Shown here: in pieces, positions 14,709 to 23,334 of the stretch
Layout of the letters: every line of letters begins with the position of its first letter
Position numbering within the stretch: the stretch's first letter is position 1
DNA from: Catenulispora sp. GP43
GTDB lineage: Bacteria > Actinomycetota > Actinomycetes > Streptomycetales > Catenulisporaceae
DNA length: 64,000 nt
NCBI RefSeq assembly: GCF_041260665.1
Contig: NZ_JBGCCT010000020.1
Coordinates: forward strand, 1-64,000
Direction of reading: 5' to 3'
Made by a program: the position numbers and the translations under genes
Notes under the pieces: generated by a model
What the model was told of the DNA's origin: nothing
The model's input: only the letters and a program-made list of their open reading frames with translations
Databases searched by the model: none

Positions 14709-16199
14709 TCAGACGTCGATGAAGCGGGCGTAGTCGGTGTAGTCGGTGTAGTCCGTAGCGGGCGGATCCTGCCGGGCGTCGAACCCGCTGGGTATGACAG
14801 TGCGGCCGAGCCGTTGCCGCAGCTTGTACCGGATGACGCCGAACCAGAAGCGCGGGTCGGCGGCCAGCTGCCGCAGGGACGTGTCGATGTTGAAGACCTG
14901 CGCGAACGTGCGCTCGACGTAGGGGTCCTCGCGGCCGGCGGCGTTGATGGCGTTGAAGACGGGCCAGCTCAGGCGGGCCGTCAGCCGCCGGCGCCAGCGC
15001 GGGGCGACCTCCGTCCCGGTGGCGAACTCGTACGCCTGGTCGCGGGCCATCGCGAGCATCCAGGGCACGGCCAGGGACTTCTTCTGCCGGTTCAGGAACT
15101 CGCGGAAGAACGCCGCATCGCAGACCCCGTGCTCGTCCAGCATGGCGCCGAGGATCAACGCCGAGCGGGCCGCCGAGCTCATGCCCTGGGCGTAGAAGGG
15201 ATTGAACGCGCAGATCGAGTCGCCGACGCAGACCAGGCCGACCGGCGGCCGGTCGAGCAGGTCGTAGCGGCGCCAGGTGTTGCCGGTCGACCGGGTCAGA
15301 TGCACCGGGGACACCGGCGTGCAGGCCCGGGCCGCCAGGCCGAAGGCCGTGGCCCGCACCCGGTTCGCGGCGGTCTCGAAGGCCTCGGCGTCACGCGGCA
15401 TGGGGATGCCCCACGACCCCATGCAGACGATGGCGCGCTCGCCCTCGATCGGGAAGAAGTTGCTGAGGAACTCGTGCTCCACGGGGTGGCTGCCCGCGTC
15501 CTGGGTCGGGGCGATGATCAGGTGCTTCCACCACCACGCCGCCGGCCGTTCGGTGGCCGGCGGCAGGGTGTACCAGCGCGAGGTGTAGGTGACCCTGGCG
15601 TCGAGGGTCTTCTGTGGGGGTGCGGTCCAGCCCGCCGCGCTGAGCCAGTCGGCGCTCGAGGATCCGCGGCCCAGCGCGTCGACGAAGAGGTCGGCGGGCA
15701 GGTGGGCGTCCCGGCCGTCGGCGGTGCGGTACTCGACCCCTGTGACGCGCCCGCCGGCGGTCCCGGCGCCGGTGGAGCGCAGTCCGGTGACCGTCACGCC
15801 TTCCCGCAGTTCGATACCCGGCAGCTCGCGGACCTTCTCGCGCAGGACCCGCTCGATCAGCACCCGGGAGCTGTAGACCATGGTCATCGAGCCGCTTTTG
15901 CGCGGCGCCCAGCCGGTGTCCTCGCAGTACGCCGCGTCCATCGAGGGCATCAACAGCATCCCGCCCGCGGCGATCAGGGCGTCCTCGAACCCCGGGAAGA
16001 TCTCCCCGATGGCCCGCCGGCCGGAGTTCAGCAGGAAATGAGGGTGCTTGCTCTGGGGTACGCCCCGCCGATGCTCCGCACCGGGCGGCAACAGGTCCCG
16101 TTCGAGGACGATCACCTTCTCGAAGTGCCGGGCGAGGACCCCGGCCGCACACAGCCCCGCCACGCTGCCGCCCAGCACGATCGCGGTGTCTCTGCCCAT
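14709..16199 (-). CDS. FAD-dependent oxidoreductase (aromatic hydroxylase-like)
   Basis: A 496-residue flavoprotein. GGSVAGLCAAGVLARHFEKV followed by IVLERD is the FAD dinucleotide fold at the N terminus, and GLVCVGDSICAFNPFYAQGM is the GD motif binding the ribityl chain. The layout matches geranylgeranyl reductase/p-hydroxybenzoate-hydroxylase-like monooxygenases. I start it at the ATG at 16199, which has GGAG eight bases upstream; the longer reading would include the operator palindrome. It heads the operon with the membrane protein, TetR and MpaB-like genes. Confidence 0.86.
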   Translation of the reverse strand: MGRDTAIVLGGSVAGLCAAGVLARHFEKVIVLERDLLPPGAEHRRGVPQSKHPHFLLNSGRRAIGEIFPGFEDALIAAGGMLLMPSMDAAYCEDTGWAPRKSGSMTMVYSSRVLIERVLREKVRELPGIELREGVTVTGLRSTGAGTAGGRVTGVEYRTADGRDAHLPADLFVDALGRGSSSADWLSAAGWTAPPQKTLDARVTYTSRWYTLPPATERPAAWWWKHLIIAPTQDAGSHPVEHEFLSNFFPIEGERAIVCMGSWGIPMPRDAEAFETAANRVRATAFGLAARACTPVSPVHLTRSTGNTWRRYDLLDRPPVGLVCVGDSICAFNPFYAQGMSSAARSALILGAMLDEHGVCDAAFFREFLNRQKKSLAVPWMLAMARDQAYEFATGTEVAPRWRRRLTARLSWPVFNAINAAGREDPYVERTFAQVFNIDTSLRQLAADPRFWFGVIRYKLRQRLGRTVIPSGFDARQDPPATDYTDYTDYARFIDV

Positions 16200-16212
16200 T
16201 TCGCCACTCCAA

Positions 16213-16239
16213 TCATACAAACAGTGAGTGAATGTATGA
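16213..16239. promoter_or_regulatory. TetR-type operator palindrome
   Basis: TCATACA (16213-16219) and its perfect complement TGTATGA (16233-16239) flank 13 bases containing CAGTGAGTG. The left arm overlaps a strong minus-strand -10 box (TATGAT), and the dyad ends 14 bases before the FAD oxidoreductase start. Binding of the TetR regulator encoded in the same operon would shut the operon off. Confidence 0.7.
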
Positions 16240-16271
16240 CCGAACGCTGAAGAGGTCAAGGCTCATCTGAA

Positions 16272-16349
16272 TACCCCCGGGGGTACCTTTGACGTACCCC
16301 CGGGGGTATGCCTACGATCGTATCGTCGCGAGATACCCACCGGGGTATC
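16272..16349. promoter_or_regulatory. Three CsoR-like operators around a sigma70 promoter
   Basis: TACCCCCGGGGGTA occurs at 16272-16285 and identically at 16295-16308; a relative, GATACCC-ACCG-GGGTATC, is at 16332-16349. A -35 box TTGACG (16289-16294), an 18-base spacer made mostly of the second palindrome, and a -10 TACGAT (16313-16318) form a clear plus-strand promoter. G/C tracts flanked by TA are the hallmark of sites for CsoR/RcnR-family metal or persulfide repressors. No csoR gene is in the window, so the repressor must come from elsewhere. The gene behind it is a pseudogene. Confidence 0.78.
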
Positions 16350-16369
16350 CGGGAGGAGTGGCGGCGATC

Positions 16370-17950
16370 ATGACGGTCATCGACGGAACAGCGCCGGAGC
16401 CGCGCGCCGACAGCCCCGGGCCCGTCGGGTGCGGCAGCTGGCCCAGCAGCACTTCGGCGGCGCCGCCTCGACCGCGTTGCAGGTCGTGGTGCACTCCGAC
16501 GGCGCCCCGGTCTCCGACCCGGCGGTGCGGGCCGTGGCCGCCGAGGCCACCGCGCTGCTGAGCGCCGACCACCGGGTCGCCGGCGTGGTGCAGCCGCAGC
16601 CCGGCCTCACCGTCAGCCGGAACGGTCGGACCGAGGTCCTGCTGGCCGGGGCCAAGGCCGATCCGAACGACATGGTCCGGGCCGCCGACGCGCTGAAGGG
16701 CCGCTGGCCGCGCTGTCCGGGAACGGGATCACCGTGACCGCGACCGGCTCCTCGGTGCTGTGGAGCGACTTCAACGCGGCCAACCACCACGCGATGCTGC
16801 ACTCGGAGATCGTGTCCTGGCCGGTGACCCTGATCATCCTGGTCATCGCATTCGGCTCGCTGGTCGCCGCCGGCCTTCCGCTGCTGCTGACCGTCTCCGG
16901 GCTGGCCGCCTCGGCCGGCGCTCTGGTGCTGCTCGACCACCTCACCCCGGTCTCCATCTGGGCCATGAACTTCGCCATGATGTTCGCCCTGGCCCTGGGC
17001 ATCGACTACGCGCTGTTCCTGGTCGTGCGCTTCCGAGCCGCGCTGGCCCGGCACGGCCGGGCGGGCGCGGCGGTCGCCGAGACCATGGACACCGCCGGCA
17101 AGGCGGTGGCCCTGTCCGGGGCCACCGTGCTGGTCAGCCTGTCGGCGGTGATGCTGGTGCCGGTCCCGGCGTTCCGGTCGATGGCCGCCGGGATCATGCT
17201 CGCCGTCGTGTTCGTCCTCGGCGCCACCTTGACGCTGCTGCCCGCCGTCCTGGGCAGGCTGGGGCACAAGGTCGACGCCGGACGCCTGCACTGGGCGTAG
17301 AAGGCACCCACCGGGACCGACTCCGCGCAGGCCGCCGGATCCCCCCGCTTCGCCGCCTGGGGCGAGCGGCTGTGGCGCCACCCGCTGCGTCACGGCCTGC
17401 CGGCCCTGGCGATGCTGCTGGCCCTGGCCGCGCCGCTGGTGGGACTGCGCACCTCGATGCCGTCCATCACCGTCGTCCCGGCCGACGCCTCGGCGCGCGT
17501 CGGCTACACCCATATCCAGCAGGCGTTCGGCCCCGGTATGCCCGGCACGTTGCAGATCGTGGCCCCCGCCGACCAAGCCGAGTCGGCCTCGGCGACCGTG
17601 GCGGCGGTCCCGGCATCGCCGCCGTCGCCCCGGCCGTGCCCGCCACCGACGGTTCCGGGCTGGTGCTGATCCAGGCCGGGCCGAAGGCCGATCCCTCGTC
17701 ACCGGCACTGGCCGCCACCGTGCATCAGCTGCGCGCGCACCTGCCCCAGCAGGCGAAGGTCGGCGGCGCGGCCGTGGAGAACCTGGACCTGCAGCACGCG
17801 CTGAACGCCAAGACGCCGCTGGTCCTGGGCGTGATCCTGACCCTGGGCTTCCTGCTGCTCCCGGTGCTGCTGCGGCTCATGGGCCGCCGGACCTGGTCCT
17901 GCCCGGCCTGGCTGGCCCGGGTGCTCCCGGACATCCGGTTCTCCCATTGA
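16370..17950 (+). pseudogene. MMPL/RND transporter remnant
   Basis: Pieces of an MMPL-family exporter lie in order but in different frames. They are an ATG-led stub at 16370 behind GGGAGGAG; a periplasmic segment (RQLAQQHFGGAASTALQVVV, from 16429); the first membrane block (SEIVSWPVTLIILVIAFGSL, then FALALGIDYALFLVVRFR) from about 16705 to a TAG at 17298-17300; the second periplasmic part after the TAG; and, after another shift near 17612, a C-terminal piece ending at 17950. Joining LGFLLLPVLL directly to LRLMGRRTWSCPAWLARVLP shows that the second membrane block is deleted. At least three frame breaks, one stop and two deletions make it non-functional. Confidence 0.88.
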
Positions 17951-17990
17951 CCGTGCCTTGACGGTACCTTGACCGTGCCTTGACCCGCGG
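17947..17990. repeat. Four tandem 11-bp TTGACcGTgCC repeats
   Basis: TTGACCGTGCC, TTGACGGTACC, TTGACCGTGCC and a weaker TTGACCCGCGG follow without gaps. The first contains the stop of the MMPL remnant. They lie about 50 bases before the SpoIIE-type phosphatase start and each resembles a -35 hexamer, but no -10 is suitably placed. Confidence 0.6.
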
Positions 17991-18038
17991 CAGGGCTTCG
18001 GACTGCGGGAACGCCCAAAAGGCGGTAGACAATTTATC

Positions 18039-20132
18039 GTGTCCACTCCCGCGGAACAGCAGTACGGACAGGGAGACGACGGATCCGCCGAAGAGGCGTT
18101 CGCGCAGTGCCCGATGCCGGCGGCCATCTTCGACAGCGCGCTGCGGGTCGTGCGCGCGAGCCGGGGCATGGCCCTGGAAGCCGGCGTCACCGATGACGAG
18201 GTCCGTACCGACCGCGGTGTCGGTGCCCTGTTCGGTTCTGCCGGGGCGGGAGTCGAACAGGGGATACTCGGGGTCTTCGAGACCGGCGAGGCAGACCAGA
18301 TGGACGTGCGGGTGTACGGCGCCGCCGGCGGACCCCGGGTGTGGTCGGTGACCCTCTCGCCGCTGCGGGACCGGGCCAGGCGCGTGCACCGGGTGCAGCT
18401 CACGGCGGTGGAGGTCACGGAGCTGCACCGGGCCCGGGACCGGCTCGCGGTGCTGAACGAGGTCAGCGTCCGGGTCGGCACCACGCTGGACGTGTCCACC
18501 ACCGCGCAGGAGATGGCCGACCTGATGGTCGGCCGGCTGGCCGACTTCGTCACCGTCGACCTGGTGGACTCCCAGTTCCGGGGCCTGGAGCCGAAGCCGT
18601 CGGCCGAAGGCGTGGTGTTGCGGCGTGCCGCTCACCAGTCCGTGCTGCCCGGCGTCCCGGAGGCCTTGATCGAGCCCGGGGAGATAGACCACTATCCGGA
18701 CTACTCGCCGCCGGCCAGGTGCCTGGTCACCGGCCAGTCCTCGCTGCACAACCTTCCGGACGCGGCGGTCACCAGCTGGCAGGCCGTTGATCCGCAGCGC
18801 GCGGCGGTGCTGCACGCCCGCGGGATCCATTCGGTCATGGTCGTGCCGCTGCGCGCCCGCGGCATCGTCCTGGGCATCAGCCTGCTCGTGCGGCACCAGA
18901 ACCCGGTGCCGTTCGGGCTCGACGACCTGCTGCTGGCCGAGGAGATCGCGGCGCGGGCCGCGGTGGCCGTGGACAACGCCCGCCTCTACACCCGCGAGCG
19001 GAGTACGGCCCTGGCCCTTCAGCGCAGCCTGCTCCCGCAGCGGCTGACCGGCCAGGACACGGTCCAGGCCGTCTTCCGCTATCTGCCCGCCGACTCCCGG
19101 GCCGGCATCGGCGGCGACTGGTTCGACGTGATCCCGCTGTCCGGGGCCCGGGTCGCGCTGGTCGTCGGCGACGTGGCCGGACACGGGCTGCACGCCTCGG
19201 CCACCATGGGCCGGCTGCGGACCGCGGTACGGGCCCTGACCGACGTCGACCTGCCGCCCGACGAGCTCCTCACCCACCTCGACGACCTGGTCGCGCACCT
19301 CGCGGCCACCGAGGACGAGGTGATCGACCCGGACCTGGACACCATCTCGGACATCGTCGCCACCTGCCTGTACCTGGTCTACGACCCGGTCGCGGGCAGC
19401 TGCACGGTGGCCAGCGCCGGCCACCTGCCCCCGGCCGTGGTCGGCCCGGACGGGGCCGTGGACATCGTCGACCTCTCACCCGGGCCGCCGCTGGGCGTCG
19501 GCGGCCTGCCGTTCGAAGCCACGAGGTTCGCCGTCGCCGAGGGCACCTTGCTGGTCCTGTACACCGACGGCCTCATCGAGGCCTGCGGCCGCGACATCGA
19601 CACCGGACTGGACCTGTTGCGCCGAAGTCTTGAGCGGCCGCCGGCCTCGCTGGAGAAGACCTGCGCGGCGGTGGTGGATACCATGCTGCCCGCTCCGCCC
19701 ACCGACGACGTCGCCCTGCTCATCGCCCGCACCCGGATCCTGGGCCCGTCCCACGTCGCCACCTGGGACGTGCCCAGCGACCCGGCGATGGTGGCCCAGG
19801 CCCGTGCCTGGTCGGCCCGGCAGCTGGCCGAGTGGGGACTGCAGGAGGCCACCTTCGCCCTGGAGTTGGTCGTCAGCGAGCTCGTCACCAACGCCATCCG
19901 GCACGGCGCCCCGCCGATCCGGCTGCGCCTGATCCGCGACACGGCGATCATCTGCGAGGTCTCCGACGGCAGCAACACCTCCCCGCACCTGCGCCAGGCC
20001 ACGACCTTCGACGAGGGCGGGCGCGGGTTGCTGCTCGTGGCCCAGGTGGCGCAGCGCTGGGGCGCCCGGCACCACGCCGTCGGCAAGACCATCTGGGCCG
20101 AGATCGCTCTGCACGGCGGCGATTTCCTGTAG
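18039..20132 (+). CDS. GAF-SpoIIE phosphatase-HATPase signalling protein
   Basis: A 697-residue cytoplasmic protein, apparently without membrane helices. In order: a PAS-like segment (residues ~20-130), a GAF domain (~150-325, ending AAVAVDNARLYTRERSTALA), a PP2C/SpoIIE phosphatase (~330-560, with GGDWFDVIPL, GDVAGHG and LYTDGLIEA), and an anti-sigma-type HATPase_c kinase domain (~575-697, with ELVVSELVTNAIRH). Streptomyces-like bacteria have many such proteins that dephosphorylate anti-sigma-factor antagonists, coupling a GAF-sensed signal to sigma-factor release. The fused kinase domain lets one protein act both ways. It starts at a GTG with no clear ribosome site. Confidence 0.92.
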   Translation: MSTPAEQQYGQGDDGSAEEAFAQCPMPAAIFDSALRVVRASRGMALEAGVTDDEVRTDRGVGALFGSAGAGVEQGILGVFETGEADQMDVRVYGAAGGPRVWSVTLSPLRDRARRVHRVQLTAVEVTELHRARDRLAVLNEVSVRVGTTLDVSTTAQEMADLMVGRLADFVTVDLVDSQFRGLEPKPSAEGVVLRRAAHQSVLPGVPEALIEPGEIDHYPDYSPPARCLVTGQSSLHNLPDAAVTSWQAVDPQRAAVLHARGIHSVMVVPLRARGIVLGISLLVRHQNPVPFGLDDLLLAEEIAARAAVAVDNARLYTRERSTALALQRSLLPQRLTGQDTVQAVFRYLPADSRAGIGGDWFDVIPLSGARVALVVGDVAGHGLHASATMGRLRTAVRALTDVDLPPDELLTHLDDLVAHLAATEDEVIDPDLDTISDIVATCLYLVYDPVAGSCTVASAGHLPPAVVGPDGAVDIVDLSPGPPLGVGGLPFEATRFAVAEGTLLVLYTDGLIEACGRDIDTGLDLLRRSLERPPASLEKTCAAVVDTMLPAPPTDDVALLIARTRILGPSHVATWDVPSDPAMVAQARAWSARQLAEWGLQEATFALELVVSELVTNAIRHGAPPIRLRLIRDTAIICEVSDGSNTSPHLRQATTFDEGGRGLLLVAQVAQRWGARHHAVGKTIWAEIALHGGDFL

Positions 20133-20157
20133 AGGGCGACCGGATATCGTCGGGCGG

Positions 20158-21243
20158 GTGGATGTGACTGCACCGGGTCTGCTCGACGAGGACGTGCCCG
20201 ACGATCCGGTGGGCCCAGATTCGGGCTCAGTTCCGGTAAGCCCAGATCCGGTGGCCCCGACCGAGGACGCCGCACCGCTGATCCCCTATCGCAGCCGCCG
20301 GCGGCGCTGGCTGCGGCGACTCGCGAAGACGGTCGCCGTGCTGTTCGTCGCCAGCACGTTCTTGTCGACCGCTTACAACGCCGCCACCGACGCCCGGGCC
20401 TCCGTCCCGGCCGGCCTGAGCTACGTCCAAGCCGGCGACGTCCGGACCCGGTACCGCGAATGGGGGAGCAGCGGCACGCCGATCGTCCTGGTCCACGGCT
20501 TCGTCGAGAACGCGGACACCTGGCAGTACCTGGCCCCGCTCCTGGCCGCGCAGGGCCACCGGGTCTACGCCCTGGACATCGACGGCTGGGGCTACACCCA
20601 GCGCGTCGCGCCGTTCGACGTCGGCCACCAGGCCCGCCAGCTCGACGCCTTCATCCAGGCCCTGCACCTGGACCGCCCGGTCCTGGTCGGCCATTCCAGC
20701 GGCGCCGCCGTGGCGGCCCTGGCCGTCCTGGACGAGCCCGCCGACGCCGCCGGCCTGATGTTCCTCGACGGCGACGGCCTGGCCACGGGCGCGGGCCAGA
20801 AGACCCCGCTGACGCACCTGTTCCTGAACCCCTATCGCACGACCCTGATGCGCCTGGCCATCCGCTCGGACACCGTCATCCGCGCCATCTACGGCGCCAC
20901 CTGCGGCCCGACCTGCCCCAAGCTCGACGCCGCCGGGCTGGACCAGTGGCGCCGGCCCCTTCAGGTCCCGGGCGCCGAGGAATCGTTGTGGAGCATGGTG
21001 AGCCTCGGGGTCGCCGGCCTGCCGCCGGCCCGCCTGGCCGAACTCGCCACGCTGCCGCTGCCGAAGGCGGTCGTGTTCGGCGGCGCCGACTCCGCCTACG
21101 ATCCGAACTCGCCCGAGACCACCGCCGCGCGCATCGGCGCGCCCGCCCCGACGATCATTCCCGGGGCCCAGCACCTCACCTCGGTCAACAGCCCGCAAGC
21201 CGTCGCCGCGGCGGTCGCCACACTTGAGGCGCGCGCCGGCTGA
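20158..21243 (+). CDS. Membrane-anchored alpha/beta hydrolase
   Basis: A 361-residue protein. After an acidic, Pro-rich N terminus and an Arg cluster (RSRRRRWLRR) comes a single helix (TVAVLFVASTFLSTAYNAA), probably leaving the enzyme outside the membrane. The hydrolase domain shows the oxyanion strand IVLVHGFVENADTW, the nucleophile elbow GHSSGA (serine near residue 180) and a late GAQHLT with the catalytic histidine. Substrate unknown. It starts at a GTG 25 bases after the phosphatase stop and could share its transcript. Confidence 0.85.
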   Translation: MDVTAPGLLDEDVPDDPVGPDSGSVPVSPDPVAPTEDAAPLIPYRSRRRRWLRRLAKTVAVLFVASTFLSTAYNAATDARASVPAGLSYVQAGDVRTRYREWGSSGTPIVLVHGFVENADTWQYLAPLLAAQGHRVYALDIDGWGYTQRVAPFDVGHQARQLDAFIQALHLDRPVLVGHSSGAAVAALAVLDEPADAAGLMFLDGDGLATGAGQKTPLTHLFLNPYRTTLMRLAIRSDTVIRAIYGATCGPTCPKLDAAGLDQWRRPLQVPGAEESLWSMVSLGVAGLPPARLAELATLPLPKAVVFGGADSAYDPNSPETTAARIGAPAPTIIPGAQHLTSVNSPQAVAAAVATLEARAG

Positions 21244-21310
21244 TTTCCCTTATGCGCTGATTTCCATCATGCGCCTGATTTTCATCATGCGCCTGATTCT
21301 CATCATGCAG
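21240..21310. repeat. Four tandem ~18-bp repeats between convergent genes
   Basis: Units of the form CTGATTTTCATCATGCGC begin at 21240, 21257, 21275 and 21293, differing at a few positions. The array spans the stop of the hydrolase gene (21241-21243) and that of the convergent DOMON-like gene (21303-21305), so both stop codons lie inside repeat units. The repeat's TGA supplies one stop; its complement, TCA, supplies the other. Confidence 0.72.
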
Positions 21311-21866
21311 AGATGATGAAGCTGTCCGGGTGGTGGAAATCGGGTCCCGGCGAGACGTGGTTCAAGGCCCAGTAATCGAGGTCGCCGTCGGAGTCCTCGA
21401 TAACCGCTGCTATGGCCAAACTGCCAGTCGCGGTCGGGCCGTAAATCTCCAGGTCTACTTCAAGCTGAAGGCGGCGGGCTTCGCGGGTGACGCGAATTCG
21501 GGGAGGCTGTGCCGGACGCACCGGCGTCATGTTCCGGTGGTAGTCGTCGAAGCTGTACAGGGCCCACTCGGTGGACGGCGAGACGTTGAGCTCGTAGTAA
21601 GTAGGGGAGTCCGCTGATTTGCGGATGAATGCCTCAAAGCAGGTATGCTCCCATAATTCGTCCGCCTGGCGCGAGGCGCTCGTAGCGGGTATTCGCAGAC
21701 TGGAAAGGTCGGCGTCGAGAACGTAGCGCAGAGATAGTGACCCGCTAGTAGTCTCCTGAAGGTGAACATTAAGCGCTCTAGCGGCGTTGGCCGTCGAAGG
21801 TCGGAAAGGCACCAATGGGGCGCTGCATGGGAGGCGTGAAGGCATGATCCATAATATCGATTCCAT
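21303..21866 (-). CDS. DOMON-like domain protein
   Basis: A 187-residue protein matching in size and style the bacterial DOMON-like beta-sandwich family: a strand with SLRYVLDADLSSLRIP, the central DELWEHTCFEAFIRK, then YYELNVSPSTEWALYSFDDY and a final PGPDFHHPDSF. Such domains may bind haem or sugars; the role is unknown. G+C is visibly lower than in neighbouring genes, hinting at recent acquisition. The start is unsure: the ATG at 21866 has GAGG upstream but makes the gene overlap the divergent kinase-like gene by 23 bases. The ATG at 21845 would share a CATG with the kinase start. Confidence 0.72.
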   Translation of the reverse strand: MESILWIMPSRLPCSAPLVPFRPSTANAARALNVHLQETTSGSLSLRYVLDADLSSLRIPATSASRQADELWEHTCFEAFIRKSADSPTYYELNVSPSTEWALYSFDDYHRNMTPVRPAQPPRIRVTREARRLQLEVDLEIYGPTATGSLAIAAVIEDSDGDLDYWALNHVSPGPDFHHPDSFIISA

Positions 21867-22884
21867 GTCTCATGCCTCGCGCCTGGCCGCTTACCGTACG
21901 GTCTCGACGTCCCTGGCGCTGCTCAGTGATCGTGACGTGCAGCGGATGTTGGACGCGGCGGCGCCGATCGGATCGGGCATCGGTGGGAAGTCGGTGCTGC
22001 TGGACGTCGCCGGGACGCCCGTCTTCGTCAAGCGGGTACCGCTGACCGATCTGGAGCGGCGGCCGGAGAACGTCCGATCCACGGCGAACCTGTTCGAGCT
22101 GCCGGCGTTCTGCCACTACGGCATCGGCGGGCCGGGCTTCGGGGTCTGGCGGGAGCTGGCCGTGCAGACGATGACGACCGACTGGGTGCTCGCCGGGGAC
22201 TGCGAAGGTTTTCCGTTGATGTACCACTGGCGGGTGCTGCCGGATTCGAGCCCGCTTCCCGAGGAGCTGTCCGATGTCGAGGCCACGGTCGCTTTCTGGG
22301 GCGGCGGAACGCAGGTGCGTCGCCGCATCGAGGAGCTGCGTGATTCCTCGGCGAGCATCGCGCTGTTCCTGGAGTACATCCCGCGCAACGTGTTCCAGTG
22401 GCTCGGCGAGCAGCTGAGCATCGGGGGCGAGGCCGCCGAGCGGGCTTGCGCCCTGGTGGATAGGGACCTGGCGGCGGGGATCTCGTTCATGAACGCCCAA
22501 GGCCTGCTGCATTTCGACGCCCACTTCCAGAACCTTCTGACCGATGGCAGGCGTCTGTATTTCGCGGACTACGGGCTGGCGATCTCCTCGCGGTTCGAGC
22601 TGTCGAAGGACGAGGCCGCGTTCTTCGAGCGGCACCACGACTACGACCGGCGCTTCGCGGCCATGTACCGCGCGCAATGGCTGGTCACCGAGCTGTTCGG
22701 GTCCGGTTCGGAGGACCGCGAAGCCCGCCTGCGGGCCTATGCCGAAGGTGAGGCGCCGACCGGGATTCCCGGGACGGCCGCGGCGATCTTGACCCGGGAC
22801 GCGGCCACCGCCGTCGTGATGACGGACTTCCTGCGCAGGCTGATGAAGGAGAGCAGGCAGGCGCCCTACCCGCCTCAGCTGTGA
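21844..22884 (+). CDS. Protein kinase-like fold protein
   Basis: A 346-residue protein with kinase-type catalytic motifs: LLHFDAHFQNLLTDG (HxD with the downstream Asn) and LYFADYGLAISSRF in the DFG position. The N-terminal lobe has SGIGGKSVLLDVAGTPVFVK with a probable ATP-lysine. It is clearly distant from Hanks-type kinases, and the substrate is unknown. The ATG at 21844 follows GGGAGG at a workable distance; the 21787 reading lacks one. Divergent from, and overlapping, the DOMON-like gene. Confidence 0.72.
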   Translation: MIHNIDSMSHASRLAAYRTVSTSLALLSDRDVQRMLDAAAPIGSGIGGKSVLLDVAGTPVFVKRVPLTDLERRPENVRSTANLFELPAFCHYGIGGPGFGVWRELAVQTMTTDWVLAGDCEGFPLMYHWRVLPDSSPLPEELSDVEATVAFWGGGTQVRRRIEELRDSSASIALFLEYIPRNVFQWLGEQLSIGGEAAERACALVDRDLAAGISFMNAQGLLHFDAHFQNLLTDGRRLYFADYGLAISSRFELSKDEAAFFERHHDYDRRFAAMYRAQWLVTELFGSGSEDREARLRAYAEGEAPTGIPGTAAAILTRDAATAVVMTDFLRRLMKESRQAPYPPQL

Positions 22885-22888
22885 AGGC

Positions 22889-23185
22889 TCACTGCCCGTC
22901 GACGTAGACCCACCGCCCACACCGTCCCGAGGGGACCGAGACGACGGCGCGCCCCGATGCGGTCACCGCCCGCTGGCCGATGTCGCTCGCGCGGCAGAAG
23001 GAGCCGGCTTTCACCACACCCCGTTCCTGCGCGCGCGGAACCGGAACGGTCGCGGACGCGGTGCCGCCGGCCACGGTCACGGGTTGAGGCTCCCGCACAC
23101 GGTCTGCGGGACTGCTTTCCGTCCGGACCTCGTCGGCTCGGATGGGCTCGGCCCGCTGCCGCCCGATGCGGAGCTTCAACTTCAT
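22889..23185 (-). CDS. Hypothetical small protein (98 aa)
   Basis: A 98-residue protein with a basic N terminus (MKLKLRIGRQRAEPIR), a variable middle, and a C-terminal module GSFCRASDIGQRAVTASG followed by CGRWVYVDGQ. Two cysteines and the final aromatic strand resemble short C-terminal modules in some actinobacterial secreted proteins, but there is no signal peptide here. It converges on the kinase-like gene with four bases between stops. Function not recognised. Confidence 0.58.
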   Translation of the reverse strand: MKLKLRIGRQRAEPIRADEVRTESSPADRVREPQPVTVAGGTASATVPVPRAQERGVVKAGSFCRASDIGQRAVTASGRAVVSVPSGRCGRWVYVDGQ

Positions 23186-23300
23186 GCGTGTTCCCCTGAT
23201 CCTCTGGTCGCGCCGGGTCGGTTCCGCACGGCGCGGGTATGCGCCATTGGATCAAGAGTCCGTATGGGTGAGCGCGAAGCGCGCGAGATGGCGGGGTGTG

Positions 23301-23328
23301 TTCACTCTATTGGCGCCATAAGTAGGCT
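23301..23328 (+). promoter_or_regulatory. Promoter of the HEAT-repeat gene, probably leaderless
   Basis: TTCACT (23301-23306), 16 bases and TAGGCT (23323-23328) lie only six bases before the GTG start at 23335, and no Shine-Dalgarno is present. The transcript probably begins at or next to the start codon. Confidence 0.5.
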
Positions 23329-23334
23329 GCCACG

